Positions 1 to 7,628 of a stretch of 64,000 nucleotides of DNA are shown here, piece by piece. Made by a program: the position numbers and the translations under genes. Under the pieces are notes generated by a model that worked only from the letters and a program-made list of their open reading frames with translations, did not search any database and was not told the DNA's origin. The DNA is taken from NCBI GenBank assembly GCA_003242885.1, contig QKMZ01000003.1, positions 248,001 through 312,000 on the forward strand, given 5' to 3'. Within the stretch, counting starts at the first letter, position 1. Every line of letters begins with the position of its first letter. Source of the DNA: Candidatus Melainabacteria bacterium. GTDB taxonomy: Bacteria > Cyanobacteriota > Vampirovibrionia > Obscuribacterales > Obscuribacteraceae.

Positions 1-2
1 CT

Positions 3-728
3 GAGTATGCCGGAGTCCTGAGAAAGAACGGAAAACGCTCTGAAGCTGAGGCGATCGCGAATTGCAGACCTAGCGATGAACAACAGCCGATGTTTGACTG
101 GGATTACGGTAAAGATGGTGGGTTACGCTCGTTTCATTCACCTCCTCCAAAGCATTTCAAAGACTCCGCAGAAAAGCAGCTAGAACGCTGGCTCGCGCGA
201 ACTATCAAGATAAATGGACATATAGGCGACGATACGTTTCGAACATTAGATCATCTCGTGCGCTTTTATCAGGACAGGAAAAGGTATGACGACGCACAAA
301 GATATCTTTTGGAAAAGCTCGACATCTGGAACAAGGTAGAAGGGAGATGTTCCATAAACAGAACACAGGTGATGCTGGAGATTGTACGGAATCAAATCAA
401 ACGAGGCGACCGTAAAAGTGCTATAGAATGGCTGACAAAGGCGGTCAACGAAGAAAGCAGCGAAGTTTCAGAATATACTACGCCAAAACTTTTCGTGAGC
501 TACGCGCTTCTGCACTCGGAACTAAACCTCAAGGCAAAAGCAAATCACGAAGGAATTACTGCCCTAAACATGCTGGAGAATCGCCAATACTTTCCGAACG
601 TTAGCGATGTCGAAATGGTTGAAGACCTCACGAAGGTTTTCGCTCGCACGAAAAATACTGCATATGCTCAGCGGCTGTCTCCATGGCTAGAGAAGTGCCG
701 ACCACTTAAGAAGACAATGTGTTACTAG
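3..728 (+). CDS. TPR-repeat protein, 5' end outside window
   Basis: The reading frame is open from base 3 to the TAG at 726-728, so the gene enters from the left; an ATG at 90 is internal. The first visible residues (EYAGVLRKNGKRSEAEAIA) are a textbook TPR helix pair, and further helical pairs follow (YQDRKRYDDAQRYLLEKL; QIKRGDRKSAIEWLTKAV). TPRs are protein-binding scaffolds; no catalytic domain is visible in this part. Cellular location cannot be judged because the N-terminus is missing. A degraded copy of repeat A lies 17 bp beyond the stop. Confidence 0.8.
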   Translation, partial: EYAGVLRKNGKRSEAEAIANCRPSDEQQPMFDWDYGKDGGLRSFHSPPPKHFKDSAEKQLERWLARTIKINGHIGDDTFRTLDHLVRFYQDRKRYDDAQRYLLEKLDIWNKVEGRCSINRTQVMLEIVRNQIKRGDRKSAIEWLTKAVNEESSEVSEYTTPKLFVSYALLHSELNLKAKANHEGITALNMLENRQYFPNVSDVEMVEDLTKVFARTKNTAYAQRLSPWLEKCRPLKKTMCY

Positions 729-745
729 CGATTGCGAAATTGAAA

Positions 746-764
746 GGGCGCGTGCAACACGTCC
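746..764. repeat. Degraded copy of palindromic repeat A
   Basis: GGGCGCGTGCAACACGTCC resembles the hairpin GGGCGTGTTGCACACGCCC seen at 59604-59622, with lost pairing. The stretch 729-1034 otherwise holds no gene I can support. Confidence 0.5.
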
Positions 765-1034
765 TCTTTTTGTAGTCGCGTATTGTTTGCACGTTTATTG
801 GAACTCCTGGCCAAGGCGTCGGCGAACCCGCAGCGTTCAAACAAGCGACACCCGACGGTCCTCGGCGCTCCGGTATAACTCCGCAGCGGCATCTGAATAA
901 CCCCACCGGCGCCGTGTTTCCCGTCTGTCAAACGAATGTCATGCCGCCCCCTTAGAATTCCGGCTACCCAACCCCCCTTGCCCCCACTTTTGCAAAACGA
1001 TGCCCTTCAGGCACGTCGTTTATGGAGCTTACCA

Positions 1035-2009
1035 ATGGCCCTCGATACCGCCCACGTCAATGAAGCTTTTACGGATGTCAGCTACAGATCGTTCGCAAAC
1101 CCCGAAGACGGCGGTTTTCGCAGCGAATATTCCGAGATGATCGGAGCGATGGGACTGCTCGATAGCAAAGAAGCACGTGCATCGGCGACGGATGCAATGG
1201 TGTTCAAGAATCAGCTTCCCGTAATGGTTTTGTCCGAATTCGAAGCGATGGACGACAACAAGGATGGCACGCTCGATTACGGCGAAGTCAGCGGCGTCAA
1301 CGCAGACTATGACGAGGAGCCGACCCGGTTCGCTGCAGCGGTCTTGATGGACGGACGCAACGAACAGTTGAAGGTCACCGAGGATAAAAGTCTCTCTTTA
1401 TCTGAAGTCTACGGGCTTGCACAAGGCAGCACTCCTCTAGAAGGTGACGCCGCAACAGCCTGGGGCTTCCACTACGGTCAGTTGTCTGCAACTGGGCAAA
1501 TCGCGCCAGAGGCGCCGATTTCGTTAGATAAATATCCGCATCCGACAGCAGAAGTTCAGACTGAAACGCCCACGGAAATTCCAACTGAAACACCGACTGA
1601 AACTCCGATTGAGACACAAACTGAAACACCTACAGAAACAGAAACCACAACAGACCCGGCAATTGAAGCGCTGAAGACGACGCTAACCAGCCCTAACTCC
1701 AGTCCGGAAGACCAGCTCAAAGCAGTGAAAGCACTGGTTGCAGCGGGGCAAACAACAATGACGATCACAGATGCTGATGGAAACAGCCTCAACGTGAGAC
1801 TCGCGGTTACTCCGATTGCTGAAGGTTCGCCAAACAACTACGTGCACATGTACGCCGTCGATGCATCCGGCAAAGAATCAATTGTTCTGCGCGCAATCTC
1901 AAACGGTGACGGATTTGTACAGCAACGTGACGCAAACGGTGAGTTCGTTTCATACGTGGGCTCCAAGTGGAAACGCGACCACGCCGATAGCGTGTTTAAC
2001 GAAGAGTGA
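1035..2009 (+). CDS. EF-hand calcium-binding protein with Thr/Glu/Pro linker
   Basis: 324 aa. The open frame extends upstream to 936, but the ATG at 1035 has GGAG seven bases before it and starts a better protein (MALDTAHVNEAF). A canonical EF-hand loop, DDNKDGTLDYGE, with ligands at positions 1, 3, 5, 9 and 12, lies near residues 77-88; a second degenerate loop may follow about 35 residues later. A repetitive linker of TETPTE units (about residues 175-205) separates it from a C-terminal domain of about 115 aa that I do not recognise. No signal peptide is visible. It probably binds Ca2+; anything more is unknown. Repeat A begins directly after the stop. Confidence 0.75.
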   Translation: MALDTAHVNEAFTDVSYRSFANPEDGGFRSEYSEMIGAMGLLDSKEARASATDAMVFKNQLPVMVLSEFEAMDDNKDGTLDYGEVSGVNADYDEEPTRFAAAVLMDGRNEQLKVTEDKSLSLSEVYGLAQGSTPLEGDAATAWGFHYGQLSATGQIAPEAPISLDKYPHPTAEVQTETPTEIPTETPTETPIETQTETPTETETTTDPAIEALKTTLTSPNSSPEDQLKAVKALVAAGQTTMTITDADGNSLNVRLAVTPIAEGSPNNYVHMYAVDASGKESIVLRAISNGDGFVQQRDANGEFVSYVGSKWKRDHADSVFNEE

Positions 2010-2010
2010 T

Positions 2011-2067
2011 CGTGGGGGCGCGTCGCACGCGCTTTTTCTACCCTGGGAGCGCCGGCGGCTCGCCGGC
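2011..2067. repeat. Intergenic palindromic repeats A and B
   Basis: Repeat A (2011-2032, GTGGGGGCGCGTCGCACGCGC) is followed by repeat B (2041-2067), whose core GCCGGCGGCTCGCCGGC can fold into a GC-rich hairpin. The same pair occurs at 45741-45825 (inverted) and 59564-59622 (order swapped). Located just after the EF-hand gene, the hairpins could also slow or end transcription. Confidence 0.7.
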
Positions 2068-2251
2068 TCAACCATGGGACGTGTGCATGCACCCGGGGTT
2101 GAACGTAGAGGAGATGCCATGGACGCCCGTTATCAATTGTAAGGAAGGGAAACATCCCACCCTTTTGCGCCCCTGACCTGCCGGGCTGTCATTATGTTAT
2201 GCTGTCATGGTTTCCCCGCCTCTTTGAGGCGGTTACCGCAATCACTGAAAC

Positions 2252-2335
2252 GGGCGAGTGGCGGAATGGCAGACGCGCTAGACTTAGGATCTAGTGTAGC
2301 AATACGTGTGGGTTCAAGTCCCACCTCGCCCACCA
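2252..2335 (+). tRNA. tRNA-Leu (anticodon UAG), CCA encoded
   Basis: Acceptor GGGCGAG pairs with CUCGCCC; discriminator A and CCA are encoded. The anticodon loop CUUAGGA reads UAG between CUAGA/UCUAG stem strands. A long variable arm (UGUAGCAAUACGUG) marks a class II tRNA, and the T arm UGGGUUCAAGUCCCA is canonical. This is a fully regular tRNA, unlike several in the array near 59-60 kb. Confidence 0.97.
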
Positions 2336-2344
2336 CCTATCTTT

Positions 2345-2368
2345 CCGCCGGAAGGCGGTTTTCTTTTT
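2345..2368 (+). terminator. Rho-independent terminator after tRNA-Leu
   Basis: Stem CCGCC / GGCGG with a GGAA tetraloop followed by the T-rich run TTTTCTTTTT, nine bases after the tRNA CCA. Confidence 0.9.
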
Positions 2369-2484
2369 CGAAGTCCAAATTGTCTCGGGACGCCTATGGG
2401 GCGCCTAATCACGAAACATTGAAGTTGCCATTCCGGTGGACAACGATGTAACCTGAAGGAGTTGAAAGTGCGCTGGGACATGGA

Positions 2485-3255
2485 ATGGCAACACGACGAC
2501 AATATAAGAACCCTCCCATTGAGGAAGCAGTGTGTGAACTCAGATTCAATGCATCTGAGTGGGATATTACATGGCCGGGCCAACTTTTCAATCTAACAAA
2601 GGATGAGTATTCTGGAAAGCCGCGATCCCAGCAACAATCTATAGTTTCGATTGAGCCGGGCACCGGACTCACAGTTAAACCAGAATTACTAAAAACGCAG
2701 CTCGTGTCGTCTGACGGAAAGCGCTTGCTTGGAATTGCGCCTGGCACATTTAGCATCCACGAGCTGAGACCTTATAGCGGCTGGGAGTCATTTCATAAGC
2801 GAATACTCTCTTCCGTTCAATCTCTTTTGAAGTTGGCAAACGAGATTTCTATTTCTCGGCTTGGCATTCGATATATCAACAGAATTCCAATCACCGAAGA
2901 ATCAGCTGAACTAAGCGCGTTCTTCACATGCGTGCCCGACAAAGCGGGCAATTTACCGGAAGCAGTAGTTAGTTTATTTGCCAGAGTGGACTTCGCATAC
3001 CCTCAAGATGACTCAATTGTCCGAGTTACTTTTGCGAGCGGAGATGGTTCAACTGACGCACCTATTGTTATGTTGGACATAGATGCCATTTGGGAAAATC
3101 AGTCCAGCCCTCTTGTGCTCACCGCCGATAAAGATGCGATAAAGAAATTCGACCTGATGCTCTGCAACTTACGAGACAGAGAAAGAGATGTATTCGAAGG
3201 GCTAATCACGGACACGACAAGGAAGGTTTTTGATGCTGAAGTATCTGCCGTCTAA
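2485..3255 (+). CDS. TIGR04255-family protein
   Basis: 256 aa. The N-terminus (YKNPPIEEAVCELRF) is the signature of the TIGR04255 family, whose function is not established; members are often found next to small toxin-like or defence genes. The protein is soluble, with a conserved-looking middle segment (SRLGIRYINRIPI). It overlaps the next gene by 23 bp, and that gene overlaps a PIN-domain gene, so the three form an operon. The start ATG at 2485 lacks a close ribosome site; a GAAGGAG lies about 25 bases upstream. Confidence 0.75.
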   Translation: MATRRQYKNPPIEEAVCELRFNASEWDITWPGQLFNLTKDEYSGKPRSQQQSIVSIEPGTGLTVKPELLKTQLVSSDGKRLLGIAPGTFSIHELRPYSGWESFHKRILSSVQSLLKLANEISISRLGIRYINRIPITEESAELSAFFTCVPDKAGNLPEAVVSLFARVDFAYPQDDSIVRVTFASGDGSTDAPIVMLDIDAIWENQSSPLVLTADKDAIKKFDLMLCNLRDRERDVFEGLITDTTRKVFDAEVSAV

Positions 3256-3640
3256 ACAACGAGACAAAGATGCAGTCATCGCCCATGCGCTGTCTGAAAG
3301 ACTTCGCAGCGGCGGCACCTGCGCTCAACCAGAACAACAGCTTCGCCTGAATGGACATACTGGATATTGTCACGCATATTTGGTAGACGTGATGATGGGA
3401 GAAATTTTCGCTGAGTATGCATCGAGTTCAGCACTCCCATTTGGCTGGCGAAACCCGGTCCCTGCTTCCCAGCAACAACACTCCGTTGATGTCGGTCCAG
3501 CTATGTCATCTGCGGAAACACTTGCTCTACTCACTCGAATGATGTCCTCAGCTGACAGTCAAACTGTTGAGCAATGGAATGATCTGAAGATGAATTTAGA
3601 TCAAAACAGGACATCGGACAGAAAGCTGTTCAATGACTAG
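3233..3640 (+). CDS. Hypothetical protein between TIGR04255 and PIN genes
   Basis: 135 aa from the ATG at 3233, which has AAGGAAGG six bases upstream; a TTG one codon earlier is also open. It overlaps the upstream gene by 23 bp and the downstream PIN gene by 8 bp, which suggests translational coupling. The C-terminal third (SSAETLALLTRMMSSADSQT) is helical and could be an antitoxin-like tail, but I recognise no DNA-binding fold. By position, immediately before a VapC-like gene, it could be an antitoxin; this is inference only. Confidence 0.6.
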   Translation: MLKYLPSKQRDKDAVIAHALSERLRSGGTCAQPEQQLRLNGHTGYCHAYLVDVMMGEIFAEYASSSALPFGWRNPVPASQQQHSVDVGPAMSSAETLALLTRMMSSADSQTVEQWNDLKMNLDQNRTSDRKLFND

Positions 3641-3986
3641 CATCATCGTGTTGGACACAGGTGTACTTGGTCAGGCAGTGCATCAGAATGCAGCCGTGCG
3701 TAATCCGATTCTGACATGGGTCGGCAGTCATGTTGCAAAAGGGAATAGTTTTCGAGTTCCCGAGATCGCCGATTACGAGTTGCGACGCGAGCTAATTAGA
3801 AGTAACTTCGCTCAGAGTATAACGGATTTAGACGCCCTTAAGGTCGGTCTAGGATATATCCCGTTAGACACAGCTACAATGAACGAGGCGGCTGCACTAT
3901 GGGCGGTGGCACGCCAGGGAGGTCAGCCGACCGCCCATGATCATGCGCTCGACGGTGACGTTATCCTATGTGCTCAGGCGCGAGGG
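3633..3986 (+). pseudogene. PIN-domain (VapC-like) nuclease gene, 3' end lost
   Basis: The first ~117 residues show a PIN domain: VLDTGVLGQ at the N-terminus (first acidic residue), DYELRRELIR, and HDHALDGDVILCAQAR carrying further acidic residues. PIN proteins normally continue with a strand ending in a T-x-N motif, but here the frame runs at about 3978-3990 into sequence antisense to the glycosyltransferase gene and stays open by chance to 4280. The toxin is therefore probably inactive. Partner genes are the two overlapping upstream frames. Confidence 0.7.
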
Positions 3987-5053
3987 TGCAGAGCAAGGCC
4001 AATACCCAGTTGCTCAACGCGTTGCGCACTCAACATCTGCTCGCCCGATTGTGGGACAACGACGAGCGGCACGCCATTGCTTAATCCCTCCATCACACTG
4101 TTCATTCCACCGTGCGTCACAAAAATTTCTAATCGCTTTAATACATCAAGCTGCGGCACGTACGGGGCGACAATGAAGTTGTTCGGCACGGGGTCTAGCT
4201 GTTCTACTTTCAAACGATTGCCGATTGATTGCACGACCTGCCATTGGGTATCAGCAAAGGCCTTAAAGCACATGTTGTAGAATTCCGACTTGTCGTTGAA
4301 TGCGGTACCCAAAGAGATGTATAGGGTCGGCTTCGACTCAATTTGCTCGAATGGAAAATTACCAAGATCCGGGCGCTGCATGATGCACGGTCCAACAAAG
4401 TGAAACCGTTTGTCGAAGGTGGTGCCCTCATATTGAAACGAGCGTGGCTGTGTCACTAGCGTTAGGGCTTCGCCGTAATCCATGGCGTCAGTAACCGGAA
4501 ATGGCTTAATGGCATAGTGTTCGCAAAGGTCATGCATCTCCTTATTGGCTTTTGCAAACGTTAAAGTACGTTCCTTTCTTTGTTCTTCGTTGTAAAACCT
4601 TTTGTGCAGCGTCTCAAGAAGATTGAAATGCTTGTTCGACGCGAATGTGGGCCGAATCAAAACGGCTGGTATCTCTAGGATCTGTGCGAGTATCCGTCCC
4701 CAAAGTGCCATCTGTCCGTAAATGATGGCATCTGGCTTTGCTTCGGTGTCTAAATCGCGGAGCACGTTTGGCACAACTATTGAGCACTCATTAACCAAGT
4801 TGCTATTGATCCAAGGTGCACTCACTTGCAGATCTCGATCACTCTGCGCACCGGTCAGAGATTTACCGAAAGAGTTTTTCAAAACCGAATTGTAGCTACG
4901 AAAGGTCGCACCAGTGCTTTCAAGGACTTCTCTGTATTCCTCGGTCAAATAATAGATAACATGGTTGCCGCGCTGTACAAGACCCTGCGCAATGGCAAGA
5001 GTGGGGTTTACGTTTCCAGATTGGGGTCCACTAAAAAAATAGTACTTTGACAT
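3974..5053 (-). pseudogene. MGT/UGT-type glycosyltransferase, C-terminus truncated
   Basis: 359 aa from an ATG at 5053 (AGGAAA six bases upstream; the longer frame to 5107 has no such site). The N-terminus (FFSGPQSGNVNPTLAIAQGL) and the nucleotide-sugar motif HGGMNSVMEGLSNGVP are those of the macrolide/UDP-glucosyl GT1 family. Homologues have another 30-50 residues of C-terminal helices after GIGLAL; here the frame ends at TGA six residues later, exactly where the PIN gene also breaks. One deletion between two convergent genes explains both. Residual activity is doubtful because the final helices pack on the N-domain. Confidence 0.7.
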
Positions 5054-5309
5054 CGCAATTTCCTGCAGAGAGCTCGTAATCATAGAGCTATTCTCCATTC
5101 CGATCATAAACCTCAGTATCCGTCGTGTCTCAAATCCCGCAAACGCCTCATCTTGGACCGTTCATGGTCGGGATTTCGAGAGGAAAATGGTCAAAGGCGG
5201 CAGCAGCCCCAGAATATTGTCTCTTCCCAGCCAGTGGGCACTGTGATATGATGTCAGAAGAAGTTTGTAAAAATGTTGCCGTTCGCTAGGCCTGTTACCT
5301 ATTGAAATT

Positions 5310-5330
5310 GCCTCTATTTGCACTCGGTCT
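5310..5330 (+). promoter_or_regulatory. Left copy of inverted 17-bp motif upstream of RRM gene
   Basis: CTATTTGCACTCGGTCT (5314-5330), preceded by GCC plus one base, is repeated exactly and inverted at 6266-6282, upstream of the HEAT/LRV gene. It ends 44 bp before the RRM start codon. It could be a shared operator/promoter element or the end of a small mobile cassette. The stretch 5054-5374 holds no gene. Confidence 0.6.
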
Positions 5331-5374
5331 TAGGTGAGATGCATTGAGGTGCTAGAGATGCAGGTGAAAGCGAA

Positions 5375-5662
5375 ATGAGTTGCAAAATCTTGATTGGCAA
5401 TTTGGATGTGAATGCCGACGAAAGCTCGGTGCGTGAGTTGGTTCTGCCGTTTTTGAGTCATGTGGTGTCTCTTGAAGTGCCCTTAGAATCAAAAACCGGA
5501 AAGAATAGAGGTTATGCCTACTTAGTGGTAAGAACCGAAGACGAAGCGCGCACCGCAGTGAATCTGCTTCGAGGGCAGAACTCTTCAGGGCGAAACATCA
5601 GCATCTCGATGGTTGAAACATGTGCGCCCGCTGGCAAATGGTATAAGTTCGGCTTTGCTTAA
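5375..5662 (+). CDS. RRM-domain RNA-binding protein (cyanobacterial Rbp type)
   Basis: 95 aa, one RNA recognition motif. RNP2 is KILIGNL (residues 4-10) and RNP1 is KNRGYAYLVV (about 43-52), with aromatic residues in the expected RNA-stacking positions. Small single-RRM proteins of this size with a short tail are typical of cyanobacteria, where some respond to cold or help place mRNAs. The short tail (APAGKWYKFGFA) lacks a Gly-rich region. It is convergent with the HEAT/LRV gene and shares its upstream motif. Confidence 0.88.
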   Translation: MSCKILIGNLDVNADESSVRELVLPFLSHVVSLEVPLESKTGKNRGYAYLVVRTEDEARTAVNLLRGQNSSGRNISISMVETCAPAGKWYKFGFA

Positions 5663-5856
5663 TCAGCCTTTCTTCGAAGAGCGGCAGCGTACAGATTAGT
5701 CAGCATCTCAAAATGCGTGAAGTGCAACGTCAGCAAAAGCATTCTGCCACCACCTATAATGGCGCAGAATATTTCCGTAGAAATTTGAGCATCCAAGAAT
5801 TCACGTCCAGAAGAATCATCGAGAGCGCGAAGAGCTTCTAGAATTAGAAGAACAAA

Positions 5857-6237
5857 TTACGCCGACCGACGCAACAACGTACGCTCAGCCCTATCAGCAA
5901 CATAGGGATTAGAATCAGCGCTCAGCTTTTTGAGCACATCTATGCTGACATTATGATTTTCAGCAATCGCATACCTGACGTCGGGACTTTCATCGTCCGC
6001 CAGAAATAACAACACTTCATCAGGTGCGTTCTTGCAATCAACCACTGCAATTCGCATATCGACATCCACGCTTAAACTCAGTCGCTGAAGGAAATTAGCG
6101 GGCGCATTTAGATGCCTGCTCATCCCAGTCATGCAAACAGGAGCATCGCCCTCTCTTTTGTGTTCGCTAGGAGAGTAGACCGCTGAGTTACTATAAATCG
6201 AATCTTCGACAAACGAAAAAGGCTCTTGTACTGCCAT
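5857..6237 (-). CDS. HEAT-like / leucine-rich-variant repeat protein
   Basis: 126 aa from the ATG at 6237, preceded by GAGGTG six bases upstream; a GTG three codons earlier is less likely. The C-terminal ~75 residues carry repeats of the form DVDMRIAVVDCKNAP / SPDVRYAIAENHNVS, ending in NPYVADRAERTLL, like HEAT or LRV repeats seen in AlgX/lyase-associated and cyanobacterial proteins. Such repeats bind proteins. No signal peptide. Convergent with the RRM gene 195 bp away, and under the same 17-bp upstream motif, so the two may be co-regulated. Confidence 0.75.
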   Translation of the reverse strand: MAVQEPFSFVEDSIYSNSAVYSPSEHKREGDAPVCMTGMSRHLNAPANFLQRLSLSVDVDMRIAVVDCKNAPDEVLLFLADDESPDVRYAIAENHNVSIDVLKKLSADSNPYVADRAERTLLRRSA

Positions 6238-6265
6238 TTTATTCACCTCGTGTCACGGTAGCACC

Positions 6266-6286
6266 AGACCGAGTGCAAATAGCGGC
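6266..6286 (-). promoter_or_regulatory. Right copy of inverted 17-bp motif upstream of HEAT/LRV gene
   Basis: On the minus strand it reads CTATTTGCACTCGGTCT, identical to 5314-5330, and lies 28 bp before the ATG at 6237. The stretch 6287-6514 shows no gene. Confidence 0.6.
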
Positions 6287-6514
6287 AGTTCACAAGATTC
6301 TCAAGCCTACGTCTTGCGCACTTTCACAAACATCATAATGACATCATACCACCGTTGCTCAAACCCTGCCCTAAATGATTACCCTTTGGAGTGATGACAG
6401 AAACAGGCGAATCGGTCACATTATCGAAAGGAAGGTAGCTTTGTCGTTTTACGACCACGAAGCCAATCCAAGCAAGAACAACACTAGCTTGCCTCTCAAA
6501 ACGTTCCCGAAACA

Positions 6515-7543
6515 ATGGAAACTTCAAATTCCAAAATCACGAGCGACATGCAGGCTCTTTCCGAGACTGAATTAAGGGTCTTGGGAGCGGCATTAGTTGG
6601 TGCGGTTGAAAATGAAATTGCCGCGTTGCAGGAGATCAGCGACGACGAATTTCACAATGGCGAATCGAGAAAGGATCTGAAAATCGGCAGCATTTTTGCT
6701 GATCGCTATGAGATTATGTGCGTGCTCGGAATTGGGACAAGCGGGACAGTTTACAAAGCCAAGCACCACCCTACATCAAAAATGGTAGCAATAAAGCTCA
6801 TGCATTTTGAGCATATTGCTGACATCGACTTGCTTAGACGCTTTCGACAAGAAGCGGCAGCTGTAAGTTCTCTTAACCATGAGAACATAATCAACGTTAT
6901 TGATTTCGGACTTTCGCCCGAAGGTCAGGCGTTCATGGTCATGGACTATTTTGAAGGGACTAGCCTTGAAGAACTGATCTGCCAATACGGGGGTCTCGAG
7001 TCTCAAAAAGCTGTTGAAGTGTTTAAACAGATCTGCAGCGGATTGGGTCATGCACACGATAATGGCATCATTCACCGAGATTTGAAACCGGACAATATCC
7101 TTGTGGAGAACTTCGAATCCGGCTCCCCTTTAGTTAGAATTGTTGACTTTGGAACAGCAAAACTAGTTGCTCCAGAAGCGCAGGGTCCGGGACTTACTAG
7201 CCCAGGGCAAACCTTCGGCTCCCCAACATACATGAGTCCAGAGCAGTGTAGGGGATTAGAACTCGCTTCTAGTTCCGATGTCTACTCGATGGGAATTCTT
7301 ATGTATGAATCGTTGGTTGGACAACCACCTTTTGCTGCCGACGACATCATAAGAGTAATGTATAAACAGGTTAACGAAGAATGTCCTTCGCTCTCTGTCG
7401 CGGCAAAAGAAGCTGGTAAGACCATCGATAACCGCCTTCATGCGATTGTTATGAAAGCACTTCGTAAGAACAAATACGAGAGATACCAGTCAATGCATGA
7501 ACTTGGTGATGACTTATCGAGTATCACCTTTCAACAGAGTTGA
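6515..7543 (+). CDS. Serine/threonine protein kinase (Hanks type), soluble
   Basis: 342 aa. After a ~60-residue N-terminal extension the kinase domain starts at YEIMCVLGIGTSGTVYKA (Gly-rich loop). Visible motifs are the ATP-anchoring Lys in VAIKLM, catalytic HRDLKPDN, metal-binding DFGTAK, and SPTYMSPEQ in the activation segment. All catalytic residues are present, so it should be active. There is no transmembrane segment or sensor domain after the kinase, unlike PknB-type kinases; the N-terminal extension may be the regulatory part. It stands alone between divergent and convergent genes. The start is uncertain because no ribosome site is obvious. Confidence 0.93.
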   Translation: METSNSKITSDMQALSETELRVLGAALVGAVENEIAALQEISDDEFHNGESRKDLKIGSIFADRYEIMCVLGIGTSGTVYKAKHHPTSKMVAIKLMHFEHIADIDLLRRFRQEAAAVSSLNHENIINVIDFGLSPEGQAFMVMDYFEGTSLEELICQYGGLESQKAVEVFKQICSGLGHAHDNGIIHRDLKPDNILVENFESGSPLVRIVDFGTAKLVAPEAQGPGLTSPGQTFGSPTYMSPEQCRGLELASSSDVYSMGILMYESLVGQPPFAADDIIRVMYKQVNEECPSLSVAAKEAGKTIDNRLHAIVMKALRKNKYERYQSMHELGDDLSSITFQQS

Positions 7544-7628
7544 AGTGACCATGTGAGAATCTAATTCTAGAGAATGGTGTTATGAAATCCTTGCATCAGT
7601 CAAAACAGTCTAAACAACGCTGTCACTC

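Noticed and set aside
4210..4431. Frames on both strands inside the glycosyltransferase gene, including the open continuation of the PIN frame to 4280
   Set aside because: They overlap a well-recognised coding frame and show no family motifs; they are shadows or read-through.
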